Shown: positions 36,062-45,403, counted from the stretch's first letter. The stretch is DNA of 64,000 nucleotides from Phormidium sp. FACHB-1136 (GCF_014697375.1 NZ_JACJRS010000017.1:1-64000), one strand, 5' to 3'. The notes: generated by a model from the sequence alone, not told the origin. Translations and numbers: made by a program.

Positions 36062-37114
36062 ATGACGACCCTATTACCCCTTTCGCCAAACCCCATCATT
36101 ACGGAGTACACGGGTGACCATATCCAGGGCATTCCCGTGGTGAGCCAACTGGCGGTGGCGGATTTGTCCCCTGGTCAAAGCTACCGTGTGTATTTCCAGG
36201 GGGTGCAAATGGGGACGGGGCAGCATTGGTATGTGCCCGTGATGGTGGCCAAGGGTGCCCGTCCTGGCCCCTGTGTGGGCTTGGTGGCGGGGGTGCATGG
36301 GGATGAGGTGAGCTCGATTCGGGCGGTGCAGCGGGTGATGGCCCAGTTGAACCCGGCGGACATGGCGGGAACGGTGCTGGCGGCGATTGGGGTGTCTCGT
36401 CCGGCGGTGGAATATACCCAATCCTGGTGGCCCACGGCCCAGGGGGGCGGCACCGCCTACGATCCTAATCGCCTTTGGCCGGGGGATGAACAGGGCGATA
36501 CGGCCCCCAGTCGCCATGCGGGGCTGCTGTGGAATCGGTTGTTTCGGCCCAATCTCACGGTGGCGATGGACTACCACACCGTCACCACGGGCAGCGATTT
36601 TACCCTGTTTCTCTACGCCGATCTACGCCAGCCAGCGGTGCGGCACATGGCTGAACTGTTTCCGGTGGATCAGGTGATGGATGATCCAGGCCTGGAGGGC
36701 ACCCTAGAAACCGCCTTTGTGGCCGCCGGGATTCCAGCCATGACGGTGGAAATTGGCTCCCCCCGCTGCTTTGACGCTGACAAAATCGCCCTCGCCGTGG
36801 AGGGCAGTTTGAACGTCCTCAAGCACTATGGGGTCGTAACGGGTGCCCTAGGGCGTACCGCCGCCGATGTGGGCACCGTGTTTGGCAATGGCATGGCCTC
36901 GATTCGGTCTACCCAGGGCGGATTTCTAGAATTATTGGTGGATTTGAAGGCCAGGGTAGAAGCAGGGCAGCGGGTGGCCCTTCAGCGCAACGCCTTTGGG
37001 GATGTGGTGGCAACCTACCACAGCCCCGTGGCGGGGGTAGTGGCCATCGTAGCGAGGGATGCCCTCTGCGAGCCCGGATCGCGGGTTATGCAGATCCTCT
37101 ATCACCACGATTAA
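36062..37114 (+). CDS. Succinylglutamate desuccinylase/aspartoacylase-family metallohydrolase
   Basis: A 350-residue M14-related zinc enzyme that would cleave an N-acyl amino acid or similar amide. Zinc ligands are seen in GVHGDEVSSIR (His79, Glu82) and in MDYHTVTTG (His about 171). The catalytic Glu is probably in MTVEIGSPR (about 229). A C-terminal beta domain contains SPVAGVVAIVARDALCEPGS. Substrate cannot be named. It is close behind the DUF924 gene and may be cotranscribed. Confidence 0.8.
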   Translation: MTTLLPLSPNPIITEYTGDHIQGIPVVSQLAVADLSPGQSYRVYFQGVQMGTGQHWYVPVMVAKGARPGPCVGLVAGVHGDEVSSIRAVQRVMAQLNPADMAGTVLAAIGVSRPAVEYTQSWWPTAQGGGTAYDPNRLWPGDEQGDTAPSRHAGLLWNRLFRPNLTVAMDYHTVTTGSDFTLFLYADLRQPAVRHMAELFPVDQVMDDPGLEGTLETAFVAAGIPAMTVEIGSPRCFDADKIALAVEGSLNVLKHYGVVTGALGRTAADVGTVFGNGMASIRSTQGGFLELLVDLKARVEAGQRVALQRNAFGDVVATYHSPVAGVVAIVARDALCEPGSRVMQILYHHD

Positions 37115-37115
37115 C

Positions 37116-37139
37116 CCTAGGGGCGAAGTCTTCTCGCCC
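37116..37139. repeat. Dispersed palindrome (GGGCGAAGTCTTCTCGCCC)
   Basis: It begins two bases after the end of the aspartoacylase-like gene and belongs to the same family as 61911-61933 and 13416-13434. A terminator function is plausible. Confidence 0.55.
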
Positions 37140-37262
37140 ACCCAACGAGGTCTCCTCATCCCTTCAACATCCCTTCAACAGAGCAACTCGCCCATCCAAT
37201 CGAACAACTCGGCCAGCAACCTGATACCCTACTGGCTATGCCCATCGTGTGACGTGCGACCC

Positions 37263-37610
37263 ATGGCCGAACAAAACGACTTTAACGATTACCTGCCCGA
37301 ACAAAAGCCAGAGGAGTATTCCATCGAAGTTCCAGCGGATCAGGCTCCGCTCAATTTGGATCGAGTGCCCTCCGGCCAAGATATCATGGGCCGCATTGAG
37401 CAGCGGGGCATAGCCTACAGCCGTCTGGCCCGTGGGCTTGCGCCTTGGTGGGTGCTGGTTTCGGGCTGGGTGGTGTTTGGTGGGTTGGCTCTGGGGCTGC
37501 TGAAGATGGGGCTGGCGGGCAGCATTGTCTCTTGGGTCTTGCTGGTAATTGTGATTCTGCCCCTGATTATTTTGGCCCAGGGCACCCTCGCGAAGCTGTC
37601 GTCGAATTAA
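37263..37610 (+). CDS. Small membrane protein of unknown function
   Basis: A 115-residue protein starting MAEQNDFNDYLPEQKPEEYS. An acidic soluble N-terminal half of about 65 residues contains IMGRIEQRGIAYSRLARGLA. Two transmembrane helices follow: WWVLVSGWVVFGGLALGLL and IVSWVLLVIVILPLIILA. The start at the ATG at 37263 is used since the upstream frame includes the palindromic repeat and is not protein-like. I believe it is a conserved cyanobacterial family but cannot name it. Confidence 0.7.
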   Translation: MAEQNDFNDYLPEQKPEEYSIEVPADQAPLNLDRVPSGQDIMGRIEQRGIAYSRLARGLAPWWVLVSGWVVFGGLALGLLKMGLAGSIVSWVLLVIVILPLIILAQGTLAKLSSN

Positions 37611-37939
37611 CTCCCAGTGAATTCCCAGTGACAGCAGCCAACAGCAGGGCCATAGCCAGCGACAGAACCGTCTAGGGTCGTAGCCAGCAATTCTCATTTT
37701 GGCAAATTGGCCGTTCGCCCTGAGCCTGTGGAAGGGTGAAAAGGCTTCGACTGTTTGACAGGATCACAACTCCGCCTGAGCGGTATTTTATTCGCCAGCC
37801 TAGTCATACTGAGAATTGCTGGGTCGCAGTGTAAACTTTGCCTGTCATCGACACTACTGATTACAATACAAACAGCCCTTTCCGCCTGCCATCGGGTTAT
37901 ATAGACGGCAGATGACCTTAGCCCGTTTCCTGTGAGACC
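37611..37939. other. Intergenic region with a degenerate dispersed repeat
   Basis: Positions 37713-37736 (GTTCGCCCTGAGCCTGTGGA and on) match the right arm of the element at 2781-2843 with a few changes, and 37742-37760 resembles the other arm. No gene is seen. Confidence 0.45.
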
Positions 37940-38803
37940 ATGGATCTCGACGGTTCCCCCACCTTCAGTGCCGCCTCCCCTTCCGGTTCCGACCGCCACG
38001 AGTTGCCTGTGCTGCAAAAACTCAAGCAAGATCTGAAAAACGACCTGATTGCCGGGTTGCTGGTGGTGATTCCCCTGGCCACCACCATCTGGCTGACGAT
38101 CACCATTGCCAACTGGGTGATCCGGCTGCTGACGCGCTTTCCGAAGCAGTTGGCCCCCTTCGATGGGCTGAATCCCCTGCTGGTTGACCTGATTAACCTC
38201 AGTGTTGGGCTGGCGGTGCCCCTGGCGGCGATTCTGTTGATTGGCTTGATGGCGCGAAATATTGCGGGGCGCTGGCTGCTAGATTTGGGCGAGCGCATTG
38301 TGCAGTCCATTCCCTTGGCGGGGTCGGTGTATAAAACCCTGCAACAGCTCTTGCAGACGGTGTTTCAAGACTCAAAAACTCGGTTTCGGCGGGTGGTGCT
38401 GGTGGAATATCCTCGCAAGGGTATCTGGGCGATTGCCTTTGTGACTGGGGCGATGAGTGCTGCCACGGCCACCACGCCTAAGATGCTGAGCGTGTTTGTG
38501 CCCACCACTCCCAACCCCACCAGCGGCTGGTATGCCGTGGTGCCCGAAACCGATGTGATCAACCTGGCCATTTCCATTGAGGAGGCCTTTAAGGTGCTGC
38601 TTTCCGGTGGCATTGTTGGCCCCAACCTGGCGTCGGCAGTGCCCCCAGATCGCATTCCCTCCCTGGCGGGACAAACCCTCGACGCCCTCGAACCCGACGA
38701 TGCCATAATTACCCCAATCTCCTTGGCTGAGGGAACCCCAACGTTGACTGAGGCGGAATCGGGGGTAGAACAACTCTCCGTACTGCCCCTAGACGAAGCT
38801 TGA
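37940..38803 (+). CDS. DUF502-family membrane protein
   Basis: A 287-residue protein with two N-terminal transmembrane helices (LIAGLLVVIPLATTIWLTIT at about 36-55 and VGLAVPLAAILLIGLMA at about 90-106). These are followed by the DUF502 core with IVQSIPLAGSVYKTLQQLL, VVLVEYPRKGIWAIAFVTG and the VFVPTTPNPTSGWYAVVP block. DUF502 resembles plant COV1-like proteins; its function is unknown. It is followed about 100 bp later by nusB. Confidence 0.88.
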   Translation: MDLDGSPTFSAASPSGSDRHELPVLQKLKQDLKNDLIAGLLVVIPLATTIWLTITIANWVIRLLTRFPKQLAPFDGLNPLLVDLINLSVGLAVPLAAILLIGLMARNIAGRWLLDLGERIVQSIPLAGSVYKTLQQLLQTVFQDSKTRFRRVVLVEYPRKGIWAIAFVTGAMSAATATTPKMLSVFVPTTPNPTSGWYAVVPETDVINLAISIEEAFKVLLSGGIVGPNLASAVPPDRIPSLAGQTLDALEPDDAIITPISLAEGTPTLTEAESGVEQLSVLPLDEA

Positions 38804-38907
38804 TAAGATAGCAAAGCAGTCCTCAGTTCTAGGGCATCCGGTGGCCTAGTCTTGGCCATGGTTCTACCCAAACCGAGGGCATCATCTTTACCTGGGAGGT
38901 ACCTGCT

Positions 38908-39582
38908 ATGCAGGCTCGTCGTATGGCTCGCGAACTGGCATTGTTGGGCCTAAGTCAGTTGTCTGAGAAACCGAAAAAGCTCCAGGAGCTTGACCTCGAT
39001 GCCCTCTTGCAGGCGGCAGTCAAAACCCTTGCCGCCGAAGCTAAGGATGCCCTGGAAACGGCCTCCGACGAACTGAAGCGGGGCAGTCAGCGCTTGGTGG
39101 ATACGGACTTGGTTGCCACGGATCTAGAGAGCAGCCGCGCCATGGTAGACGACGCCATAGACCTAACTCAGGCCGCCATCAACCGCTTAGCCCATGCCCT
39201 AGAGATGCCCGAGTTCATCCAAATGACCAACCAGAAAGAGGTGCGGGCCTTTGCGATGGAACTGCTGACCAATACCGCCAAACATCGGGCCGAGGTGGAT
39301 GACATTTTGGAAACGGCCATGGTGGCTTGGCAACTGAAGCGACTGGCCCGCATTGATCGCGATATTTTGCGCATTGCCGTAGTGGAAATGGACTACCTCG
39401 GCACCCCCGACCGGGTGGCCATCAACGAAGCGGTGGAACTGGCCAAGCGCTACAGCGGCGAGGAAGGCTTCCGGTTTATCAACGGTGTCCTCAAGCGGGT
39501 GGTGGATCGCCATGCGGGCGGCTCCGGTACGGCCCCATCGGGAACGCCAGCGGGGGATAGGCTAGAAAACCCGTCGGCGTGA
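38908..39582 (+). CDS. nusB: Transcription antitermination factor NusB
   Basis: A 224-residue protein that binds boxA RNA with S10 in rRNA antitermination. It starts MQARRMARELALLGLSQLSE. The C-terminal core has ILRIAVVEMDYLGTPDRVAI, NEAVELAKRYSGEEGFRFIN and GVLKRVVD, typical of NusB. The middle is longer than in E. coli, as is normal in cyanobacteria. A GGGAGGT ribosome binding site precedes the ATG. Confidence 0.93.
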   Translation: MQARRMARELALLGLSQLSEKPKKLQELDLDALLQAAVKTLAAEAKDALETASDELKRGSQRLVDTDLVATDLESSRAMVDDAIDLTQAAINRLAHALEMPEFIQMTNQKEVRAFAMELLTNTAKHRAEVDDILETAMVAWQLKRLARIDRDILRIAVVEMDYLGTPDRVAINEAVELAKRYSGEEGFRFINGVLKRVVDRHAGGSGTAPSGTPAGDRLENPSA

Positions 39583-39738
39583 TTAAAGCAAAAGAGCGTG
39601 TTTGGGATCCACGAATCTTAGGTGCCTTGACGTGCGGTTCCAATCGGGTGTTTACGTTTTTTGAGGGGTTGGCGGCTAGACCTCAGCCAGCCGCTATAGT
39701 GGGAGTCTGAGGTTTTCCAACGATTTTCCAAAAACACC

Positions 39739-41079
39739 ATGGCATCGCGAGTTTGGACAGCCTGGATGGCGGCTCTGGGGCTGTTGTCTCTGAGTGTGGT
39801 TCCGGCGGCCCAGGCCGTGAACCCTACCCACCTAACGCGACTCTTGGCGACTCGCCGCTGCGAACGATGCCGCCTGAATGACGCGGAATTAACGAATGCC
39901 TTTTTGCGACAGGCCAACCTGAATGGAGCCAATTTGCAGCGGGCCAACCTCAACGGAGCCGACCTGCGAGAGGCCTTTCTGCTGGGGGCCGACCTCCGGG
40001 GGGCTGACCTGCGCAATACCAACCTGGAGGGGGCTAACCTGATGGGTGCCCAACTGGAGGGAGCCAGACTACACGAGGCCAGGGTGAGCGATCGCACGCT
40101 GATGGAACCCCGTTGGCGACTGGTGCGAGATTTGGTCACCGATGGCGTGGGCGACCGAGATCTGCGCGAGGCCGATCTGCGGGGGGCCAATTTAGATGGG
40201 GTTGACTTACGCGGCCTAGATTTGACCGGGGCCAATTTGCAGGGAGCGACCCTGGAGGGAGCGTTCTTGTCTGGCAGTCGCCTCACCCAGGCCAACTTGG
40301 CCGACGGCAATTTCTTTTTGGCGGATCTGCGCCGCACCCAGATCGATCAGGCCAACCTAACCGATGCCAACCTGCGGGCCACTGATGTGCGCCAGAGCAA
40401 TGTGCAGAACAGCAACCTGGCCAATGCGAATCTAGGACTGGCCTACCTCACCCATGTCAACCTGTCGAATAGCCTACTCACCAATGCCAACCTCTCCCGG
40501 ACTGAGATGGTCGGGGCTGACCTGAGCCACAGTGATCTAGCTGGGGCTAACCTCTCCCTCGCCAACCTGCGCCAAACCACCCTGGCCGGAGCCAACCTCA
40601 CGGGCACTAACCTTGAGGGCACCGAACTGACCGGATCCGACCTCAGCCTTGCCGACCTTCAGCGCAGCAGCCTAATAGGGATTCGATTGCAAGAGGCTGA
40701 CCTCATTGGCATCAACCTCAGTCGCCGCAACCTGCGTGGGGCCGACTTCAGCCGCACTAACCTCAGCTACGCCGATCTCTCCCGCACCAACCTGCAAGGA
40801 GCCAACCTGCAAGGAGCCAACCTCAGCAACGCCAACCTAGCCGGAGCCAACTTGTCCGAAGCCAACCTGCAAGGGGCTAACCTACAATGGACTAACCTCC
40901 AAGGAGCCGACCTACGGGAGGCTAACCTGATGGAAACCAGCCTCCGCTTTGCCCACCTTGACCAAGCCAACCTCTCCCGCGTCAACCTCTACAACAGCGC
41001 CATCGAAGGGATATCTCTCAGCGGCACCAACCTCTGCGAGGCCATTATGCCCAACGGCCAAATCCACCCCTGCCGCTAG
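39739..41079 (+). CDS. Secreted pentapeptide-repeat protein
   Basis: A 446-residue protein with a signal peptide (residues 1-26, ending PAAQA). A short CERC-containing segment leads into about 70 pentapeptide repeats of the A(N/D)LxX type, which fold as a right-handed quadrilateral beta-helix. A break at about residues 118-150 (VSDRTLMEPRWRLVRDLVTD) interrupts the repeats. The C terminus has two Cys residues in NLCEAIMPNGQIHPCR. Many such proteins occur in cyanobacteria; function is unknown. Confidence 0.9.
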   Translation: MASRVWTAWMAALGLLSLSVVPAAQAVNPTHLTRLLATRRCERCRLNDAELTNAFLRQANLNGANLQRANLNGADLREAFLLGADLRGADLRNTNLEGANLMGAQLEGARLHEARVSDRTLMEPRWRLVRDLVTDGVGDRDLREADLRGANLDGVDLRGLDLTGANLQGATLEGAFLSGSRLTQANLADGNFFLADLRRTQIDQANLTDANLRATDVRQSNVQNSNLANANLGLAYLTHVNLSNSLLTNANLSRTEMVGADLSHSDLAGANLSLANLRQTTLAGANLTGTNLEGTELTGSDLSLADLQRSSLIGIRLQEADLIGINLSRRNLRGADFSRTNLSYADLSRTNLQGANLQGANLSNANLAGANLSEANLQGANLQWTNLQGADLREANLMETSLRFAHLDQANLSRVNLYNSAIEGISLSGTNLCEAIMPNGQIHPCR

Positions 41080-41615
41080 GCCCCAGAGAGACCCATCAGA
41101 GGATAAAAAATAGTCCAAATCTAGTCCTAAAGAAAAATAGAGACCCTGAAACCCTTGTTTAGAAAAAGTTTTAGCACTTTGATTGTTTGCATTATGGGCA
41201 ACTATTCAAAAATCCTCTCCAACCTTGTGAAATCCTACCCAGAGTCCATCCACGATCTCCCAGGGGCCGCTAAGTCACCGTGCTTTCCGGCTCCCCTTCT
41301 CCCTCCCTGGGAGAAGGGGTTGGGGGATGAGGGCAAAGCCATGCCAGCAAGGGTTTCAAGACTTATGTGTACACAGTAGCCCACAAGGAGAGGGGAGCCG
41401 GAAACGGTCTTCACTCAAACGTTAATCTCGCACTGAGACTCATATGCCGCAGAAAGAGTCTTAATGTGAGACTTGCTATTCTCGTCCTTTAATCTGGAAA
41501 ATAAAAAAATCGTTAGTTTGGACTGTACTTGGGCCTAGAACGGTAACGATTGGCAATACCCGCCTCGCGAACGGAGTATGGTGGGTTAGATCGACCAGCG
41601 ATAAGGATCGAGTGA
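41080..41615. other. Intergenic region with inverted repeats before the restriction island
   Basis: It contains the palindromic repeat at 41289-41334 inside a larger inverted repeat (TTTCCGGCTCCCCT at 41284-41297 and its complement at 41391-41404). An AT-rich part at about 41440-41520 may hold the hsdM promoter. No gene is seen. Confidence 0.5.
41284..41404. repeat. MITE-like 121-bp unit bounded by 14-bp inverted repeats
   Basis: Perfect 14-bp ends enclose a copy of the GC-rich dispersed palindrome. This may be the repeat's larger mobile form. Confidence 0.45.
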
Positions 41616-43610
41616 ATGCCACGTGGGAAAAAGAACGGAGTCACTGGCCAACCCAGTAACGGAGCCAACCTGGGTTTTGAGCAAACCCTCTGGGCCGCCG
41701 CTGACAAGATGCGCGGCCACATGGATGCGGCTGAGTACAAGCACGTCACCCTGGGGTTGATCTTCCTCAAGTACATTTCCGATGCGTTTCAGGAACTCTA
41801 CGACGACCTGGCCGCAAGGGCCAACACCGACTACACCGACCCGGAAGACCGAGACGAGTACATGGCGGAGAACGTCTTCTGGGTGCCCAAGGAGGCCCGC
41901 TGGAGCCACATTCAGGCCAGCGCTAGGCAGCCCGCTATCGGCAAGAGTATTGACGAGGCGATGCTGGCCATCGAGAAGGAGAACCCCAAACGGCTGAAGG
42001 GGGTGCTGCCCACGGGCTATGCCCGCCCGGACTTAGATAAAACCCGCCTGGGAGAACTGATCGACCTAATCAGCACCATTGGCCTGGGGGATGAGGCCAG
42101 CTGCTCTCAGGACATTCTGGGCCGGGTGTATGAGTACTTTTTGGGCCAGTTTGCCGAGAAGGAGGGCAAGGGCGGCGGCGAGTTTTATACCCCTCAGGAA
42201 CTCTACGACGACCTGGCCGCAAGGGCCAACACCGACTACACCGACCCAGAAGACCGGGACGAGTACATGGCGGAAAATGTCTTCTGGGTGCCCAAGGAGG
42301 CGCGCTGGAGCCACATTCAGGCCAGCGCTAGGCAGCCCGCTATCGGCAAGAGTATTGACGAGGCGATGCTGGCCATCGAGAAGGAGAACCCCAAACGGCT
42401 GAAGGGGGTGCTGCCCACGGGCTATGCCCGCCCGGACTTAGATAAAACCCGCCTGGGAGAACTGATCGACCTAATCAGCACCATTGGCCTGGGGGATGAG
42501 GCCAGCCGCTCTCAGGACATTCTGGGCCGGGTGTATGAGTACTTTTTGGGCCAGTTTGCCGAGAAGGAAGGCAAGGGCGGCGGCGAGTTTTATACCCCCC
42601 GAAGTGTTGACTGGCTAATAGTTTGCGTACTCGCTCCTCTAAAGGGAAGAGTCTACGATCCTTGCTTTGGATCTGGTAGCACCTTAGCTTTATGTGGCAA
42701 ATATGCTTTTCATCATGGCAGCCCTAGGTCATCCCTATCAATCTATGGCCAAGAATCGAACGCTACTACATGGCGACTTGGCAAAATGCAGATGATGATC
42801 CGAGGCATAGATGCGAATTTAGGAGTATACGCAGCCGATAGTTTTCACGAGGATTTACACCAAAGTCTGAAAGTTGACTACATCGTTGCGGGGCCTCCAT
42901 TCAACATGAGTAACTGGTGGAACGAGCGGCTGGCGGAGGATGTGCGCTGGCAGTATAGCACCCCACCGAAGGGCAACGCCAACTATGGCTGGGTGCAGCA
43001 CATGGTGCACCACCTGGCCCCTAATGGCATGGCGGGGTTTGTGTTGGCCAATGGGTCGATGAGTTCTAACCAGTCGGGGGAGGGGGAGATTCGCAAGGCG
43101 CTGATTGCCGCCGACCTGGTGGACTGCATGATCGCCCTGCCGGGGCAGTTGTTTTACACCACGCAAATTCCGGCCTGTCTGTGGTTTTTGGCGCGGGATA
43201 AGTCGGGCAAGCCAACGGCGGGGCACCAGCCCTGCCGCAACCGCCAAGGGGAAACGCTGTTTATCGATGCCCGCAAGCTGGGGGTGTTGATCGACCGCAC
43301 CCACCGGGAACTGACGGAGGAGGAGATTGCCCGCATTGCCGGGACGTACCAGGCTTGGCGGGGAGAACCGGGGGCAGGGGTCTACGCAGATGTGCCGGGG
43401 TTCTGTAAAAGCGCCAAGCTGGAGGAGATTGCCTCCCATAGTTATGTGCTGACGCCGGGACGCTATGTGGGAGCAGAAGAACTGGAGGAGGACGATGAGC
43501 CCTTTGAGGAGAAAATGGCCCGACTGACCAAAACGCTGGAAGCGCAGTTTGCCGAAAGTGCCAAACTAGAAGCAGCCATTCGCGAGAACCTGAGGGGATT
43601 ACGGCTATGA
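41616..43610 (+). CDS. hsdM: Type I restriction-modification DNA methyltransferase subunit, with internal duplication
   Basis: The M subunit of a type I system would methylate adenine in the target sequence together with HsdS. The 664 residues exceed the usual 500-530 because 135 codons are tandemly duplicated (41791-42195 and 42196-42600, one amino-acid difference). Motif I reads DPCFGSGS (about 347-354). Motif IV, normally N-P-P-F, reads AGPPFN with Gly426 in place of the catalytic Asn. The segment 42601-42900 is AT-richer than its flanks. The C-terminal helical tail binding HsdS is normal. Activity is therefore doubtful. The stop overlaps the next ATG. Confidence 0.9.
   Translation: MPRGKKNGVTGQPSNGANLGFEQTLWAAADKMRGHMDAAEYKHVTLGLIFLKYISDAFQELYDDLAARANTDYTDPEDRDEYMAENVFWVPKEARWSHIQASARQPAIGKSIDEAMLAIEKENPKRLKGVLPTGYARPDLDKTRLGELIDLISTIGLGDEASCSQDILGRVYEYFLGQFAEKEGKGGGEFYTPQELYDDLAARANTDYTDPEDRDEYMAENVFWVPKEARWSHIQASARQPAIGKSIDEAMLAIEKENPKRLKGVLPTGYARPDLDKTRLGELIDLISTIGLGDEASRSQDILGRVYEYFLGQFAEKEGKGGGEFYTPRSVDWLIVCVLAPLKGRVYDPCFGSGSTLALCGKYAFHHGSPRSSLSIYGQESNATTWRLGKMQMMIRGIDANLGVYAADSFHEDLHQSLKVDYIVAGPPFNMSNWWNERLAEDVRWQYSTPPKGNANYGWVQHMVHHLAPNGMAGFVLANGSMSSNQSGEGEIRKALIAADLVDCMIALPGQLFYTTQIPACLWFLARDKSGKPTAGHQPCRNRQGETLFIDARKLGVLIDRTHRELTEEEIARIAGTYQAWRGEPGAGVYADVPGFCKSAKLEEIASHSYVLTPGRYVGAEELEEDDEPFEEKMARLTKTLEAQFAESAKLEAAIRENLRGLRL
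41791..42600 (+). repeat. 405-bp in-frame tandem duplication inside hsdM
   Basis: Two copies start with AGGAACTCTACGACGACCTG at 41791 and 42196. They differ at about seven bases, nearly all silent; the one protein change is Cys versus Arg in DEAS(C/R)SQD. The duplication duplicates the region ending GGGEFYTP. Confidence 0.95.
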
Positions 43611-44173
43611 CCATATCTACCAAGGCCAAGGTTTGGACTGATGAGGCGTTTATGGCGTTGCCTAAGGATGGACACCGCTATGAGTTAGTGGATGGGGAAC
43701 TGGTGGATATGGGCAATTCTGGGATGGAGCACGGCGAGATCGGGGCCTATCTGGCGGGGTTGCTGGCGATCTATGTGCGCCAACACAAACTAGGGACGGT
43801 CTGTGATTCGAGTACGGCGTTTACGCTGAAATCGGGCAATAAGCGATCTCCCGATGTGTCTTTTGTGGCCAAGGTACGGTTACAGGGGTTGAGCCGCCCA
43901 CCAAGGGGCTTCTTTCAAGGTTCACCAGATCTGGCGGTGGAAATCTTGTCTCCGAGCAACACGGTGGAGGAAATTCATACAAAGATTGTGGAATATTTTG
44001 AGAATGAAACTCAATTGGTGTGGGTGATCCACCCGGATGAGAAGTATGCGCTGGTGTACCACTCGCCAGAGCCTGATCGCTTTTTGCGGTCTACCGATGC
44101 CCTAGAGGGTGAAGAGATTGTGCCGGGGTTCTCTGTGCGGATTGCAGATTTGTTTGAAGAGTGGGATTTTTAG
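43607..44173 (+). CDS. Uma2-family (DUF820) endonuclease-fold protein
   Basis: A 188-residue Uma2 protein. Core features are [18 protein letters not shown] near the N terminus, [30 protein letters not shown] with the catalytic-type Glu, and [17 protein letters not shown]. The role of Uma2 is unknown, although it is abundant in cyanobacteria and often lies near transposons or toxin genes. Here it is the first cargo gene after hsdM, overlapping the hsdM stop by four bases, so it is coexpressed with the restriction locus. Confidence 0.88.
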   Translation: MTISTKAKVWTDEAFMALPKDGHRYELVDGELVDMGNSGMEHGEIGAYLAGLLAIYVRQHKLGTVCDSSTAFTLKSGNKRSPDVSFVAKVRLQGLSRPPRGFFQGSPDLAVEILSPSNTVEEIHTKIVEYFENETQLVWVIHPDEKYALVYHSPEPDRFLRSTDALEGEEIVPGFSVRIADLFEEWDF

Positions 44174-44288
44174 GGGTTTAGAACTATGGGGTGCCGCAAA
44201 CGTTGTCGGAGGAAGGCACCATCGCGATGGTAGCCTGCTCAAGCTGTGAGATGGCAATTCGGAAGTTTCTGTGATCGGGAGGGCAAAC

Positions 44289-44624
44289 ATGACAACATCT
44301 CTTTTAGAACGCATCACCATTGACCCGGAAATTTGCCATGGCAAACCCTGCATTCGGGGTTTGCGCTATCCGGTGGGGTTTCTGCTAGAGCTGTTGAGTT
44401 CAGAGATGACCCATGCTGCAATCTTGGAAGATTATGATGACCTGGAGGCGGAAGACTTTTTAGCCGTATTGTTATACTCCACCCAAGCCGGAGAAATATC
44501 TATCGGTAAAGCCGCCGTCATATCAGGCTATCCTAAACGAGATTTCATGGAAATGTTGGGCAAAAATGGTATTTCTATATTTGCTTATTCACCAGAAGAG
44601 TTGAGAGCTGACTTGGAACTATAA
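44289..44624 (+). CDS. DUF433-UPF0175 fusion, antitoxin-like protein
   Basis: A 111-residue protein. Residues 7-60 (ITIDPEICHGKPCIRGLRYP onward) match DUF433, an HTH-like antitoxin family that is usually about 75 residues. From about residue 66 the sequence (GEISIGKAAVISGYPKRDF, then LGKNGISIFAYSPEELRADL) matches the C-terminal part of UPF0175, a different antitoxin family. The two appear joined in frame. The usual partner toxins, DUF5615 and DUF3368 PIN-like proteins, are absent. It could be a chimera made by deletion. Family names are from memory. Confidence 0.65.
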   Translation: MTTSLLERITIDPEICHGKPCIRGLRYPVGFLLELLSSEMTHAAILEDYDDLEAEDFLAVLLYSTQAGEISIGKAAVISGYPKRDFMEMLGKNGISIFAYSPEELRADLEL

Positions 44625-44634
44625 CTTTGAAGCT

Positions 44635-44946
44635 ATGACTACTCAAACCGGACTAGGAATTAAAGAGCTTTTGGCAGATAAGCGCGATGAAATCTTAGCC
44701 TTGGCCGCAAAGCATGGGGCTTACAATGTGCGCGTGTTTGGCTCAGTGGCCAGGGGTGAAGCTACCGCCGAAAGTGATGTGGATTTTTTGATTGACTATG
44801 ACCTTAAAAAAATTACTCCCTGGTTTCCAGCAGGGCTCATGCTAGATTTGGAAAAATTGCTGAACCGGAAGGTGGATGTGGTTTCTGAAAACTCACTGCA
44901 CTACTTTTTGCGAGATCGGATACTTCAGGAGGCGATCTCTTTATGA
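44635..44946 (+). CDS. mntA: MntA-type minimal nucleotidyltransferase antitoxin
   Basis: A 103-residue minimal nucleotidyltransferase with the motif VRVFGSVARGEATAESDVDF: Gly-Ser at 36-37 and the metal-binding Asp48 and Asp50. In MntA/HepT pairs this protein AMPylates a tyrosine of the HEPN ribonuclease and so neutralises it. The next gene codes for such a HEPN protein and overlaps by four bases, which supports the pairing. Lies in the AT-richer cargo segment. Confidence 0.85.
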   Translation: MTTQTGLGIKELLADKRDEILALAAKHGAYNVRVFGSVARGEATAESDVDFLIDYDLKKITPWFPAGLMLDLEKLLNRKVDVVSENSLHYFLRDRILQEAISL

Positions 44947-45284
44947 AAGATCCGAGGGTTTATATCATTCACATCCGAGATTGTATTTCCAGGATTGAGC
45001 AATATACCGTAGAAGGTGAATCAGCATTTTTTGAAGATCTAAAGACGCAGGATGCAGTCATTAGGAATTTGGAAGTCATGTGTGAGTCTATCTCACTACT
45101 TCCTGAAGAGTGGAAGAATTGTCATCTGGAAATGGACTGGTCTGGAATTGTTGGTTTTCGCAACATGCTGGCTCATCAGTATCTAGGACTTGAATTAGAT
45201 TCTATTTGGGACGTTGTTCAAAATTATCTACCAAATCTAAGCCTCGCCATTGAAGCCATTGCAGAGGAGTTTTGGAACCAATGA
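44943..45284 (+). CDS. hepT: HepT-type HEPN ribonuclease toxin
   Basis: A 113-residue all-helical HEPN-domain protein (DUF86 type). The catalytic RX4HXY motif is RNMLAHQY (Arg73, His78, Tyr80), where the Tyr is the site modified by the cognate nucleotidyltransferase. HepT toxins cut RNA or tRNA ends. It is translationally coupled to mntA. Its TGA overlaps the ATG of the orphan hsdM tail frame downstream. Confidence 0.87.
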   Translation: MKDPRVYIIHIRDCISRIEQYTVEGESAFFEDLKTQDAVIRNLEVMCESISLLPEEWKNCHLEMDWSGIVGFRNMLAHQYLGLELDSIWDVVQNYLPNLSLAIEAIAEEFWNQ

Positions 45285-45403
45285 TGTTTGAAACTGAGAA
45301 GATGGCCCGACTGACGAAGCCCATGGAAGTACAGTTTGATGAGTCGGCACGGCTGGAGAAGGCGATTCGGGAGAATTTGCAGGGGTTGGGGTATGGATTC
45401 TAA
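45281..45403 (+). pseudogene. Orphan second copy of the HsdM C-terminal tail
   Basis: A 40-residue frame ([20 protein letters not shown] at residues 3-22, then KAIRENLQGLG) matches the last 37 residues of HsdM ([20 protein letters not shown]). It sits directly before hsdS, whose ATG at 45393 lies inside it, exactly where an intact hsdM would end. It shows that the Uma2-DUF433-mntA-hepT block was inserted between hsdM and hsdS or that hsdM was replaced. Confidence 0.8.

Noticed and set aside
39830-41060. Tandem repeats in the pentapeptide gene as a possible CRISPR or VNTR
   Set aside because: The periodicity is 15 bp and coding, matching A(N/D)LxX protein repeats; units are divergent and there are no spacers.
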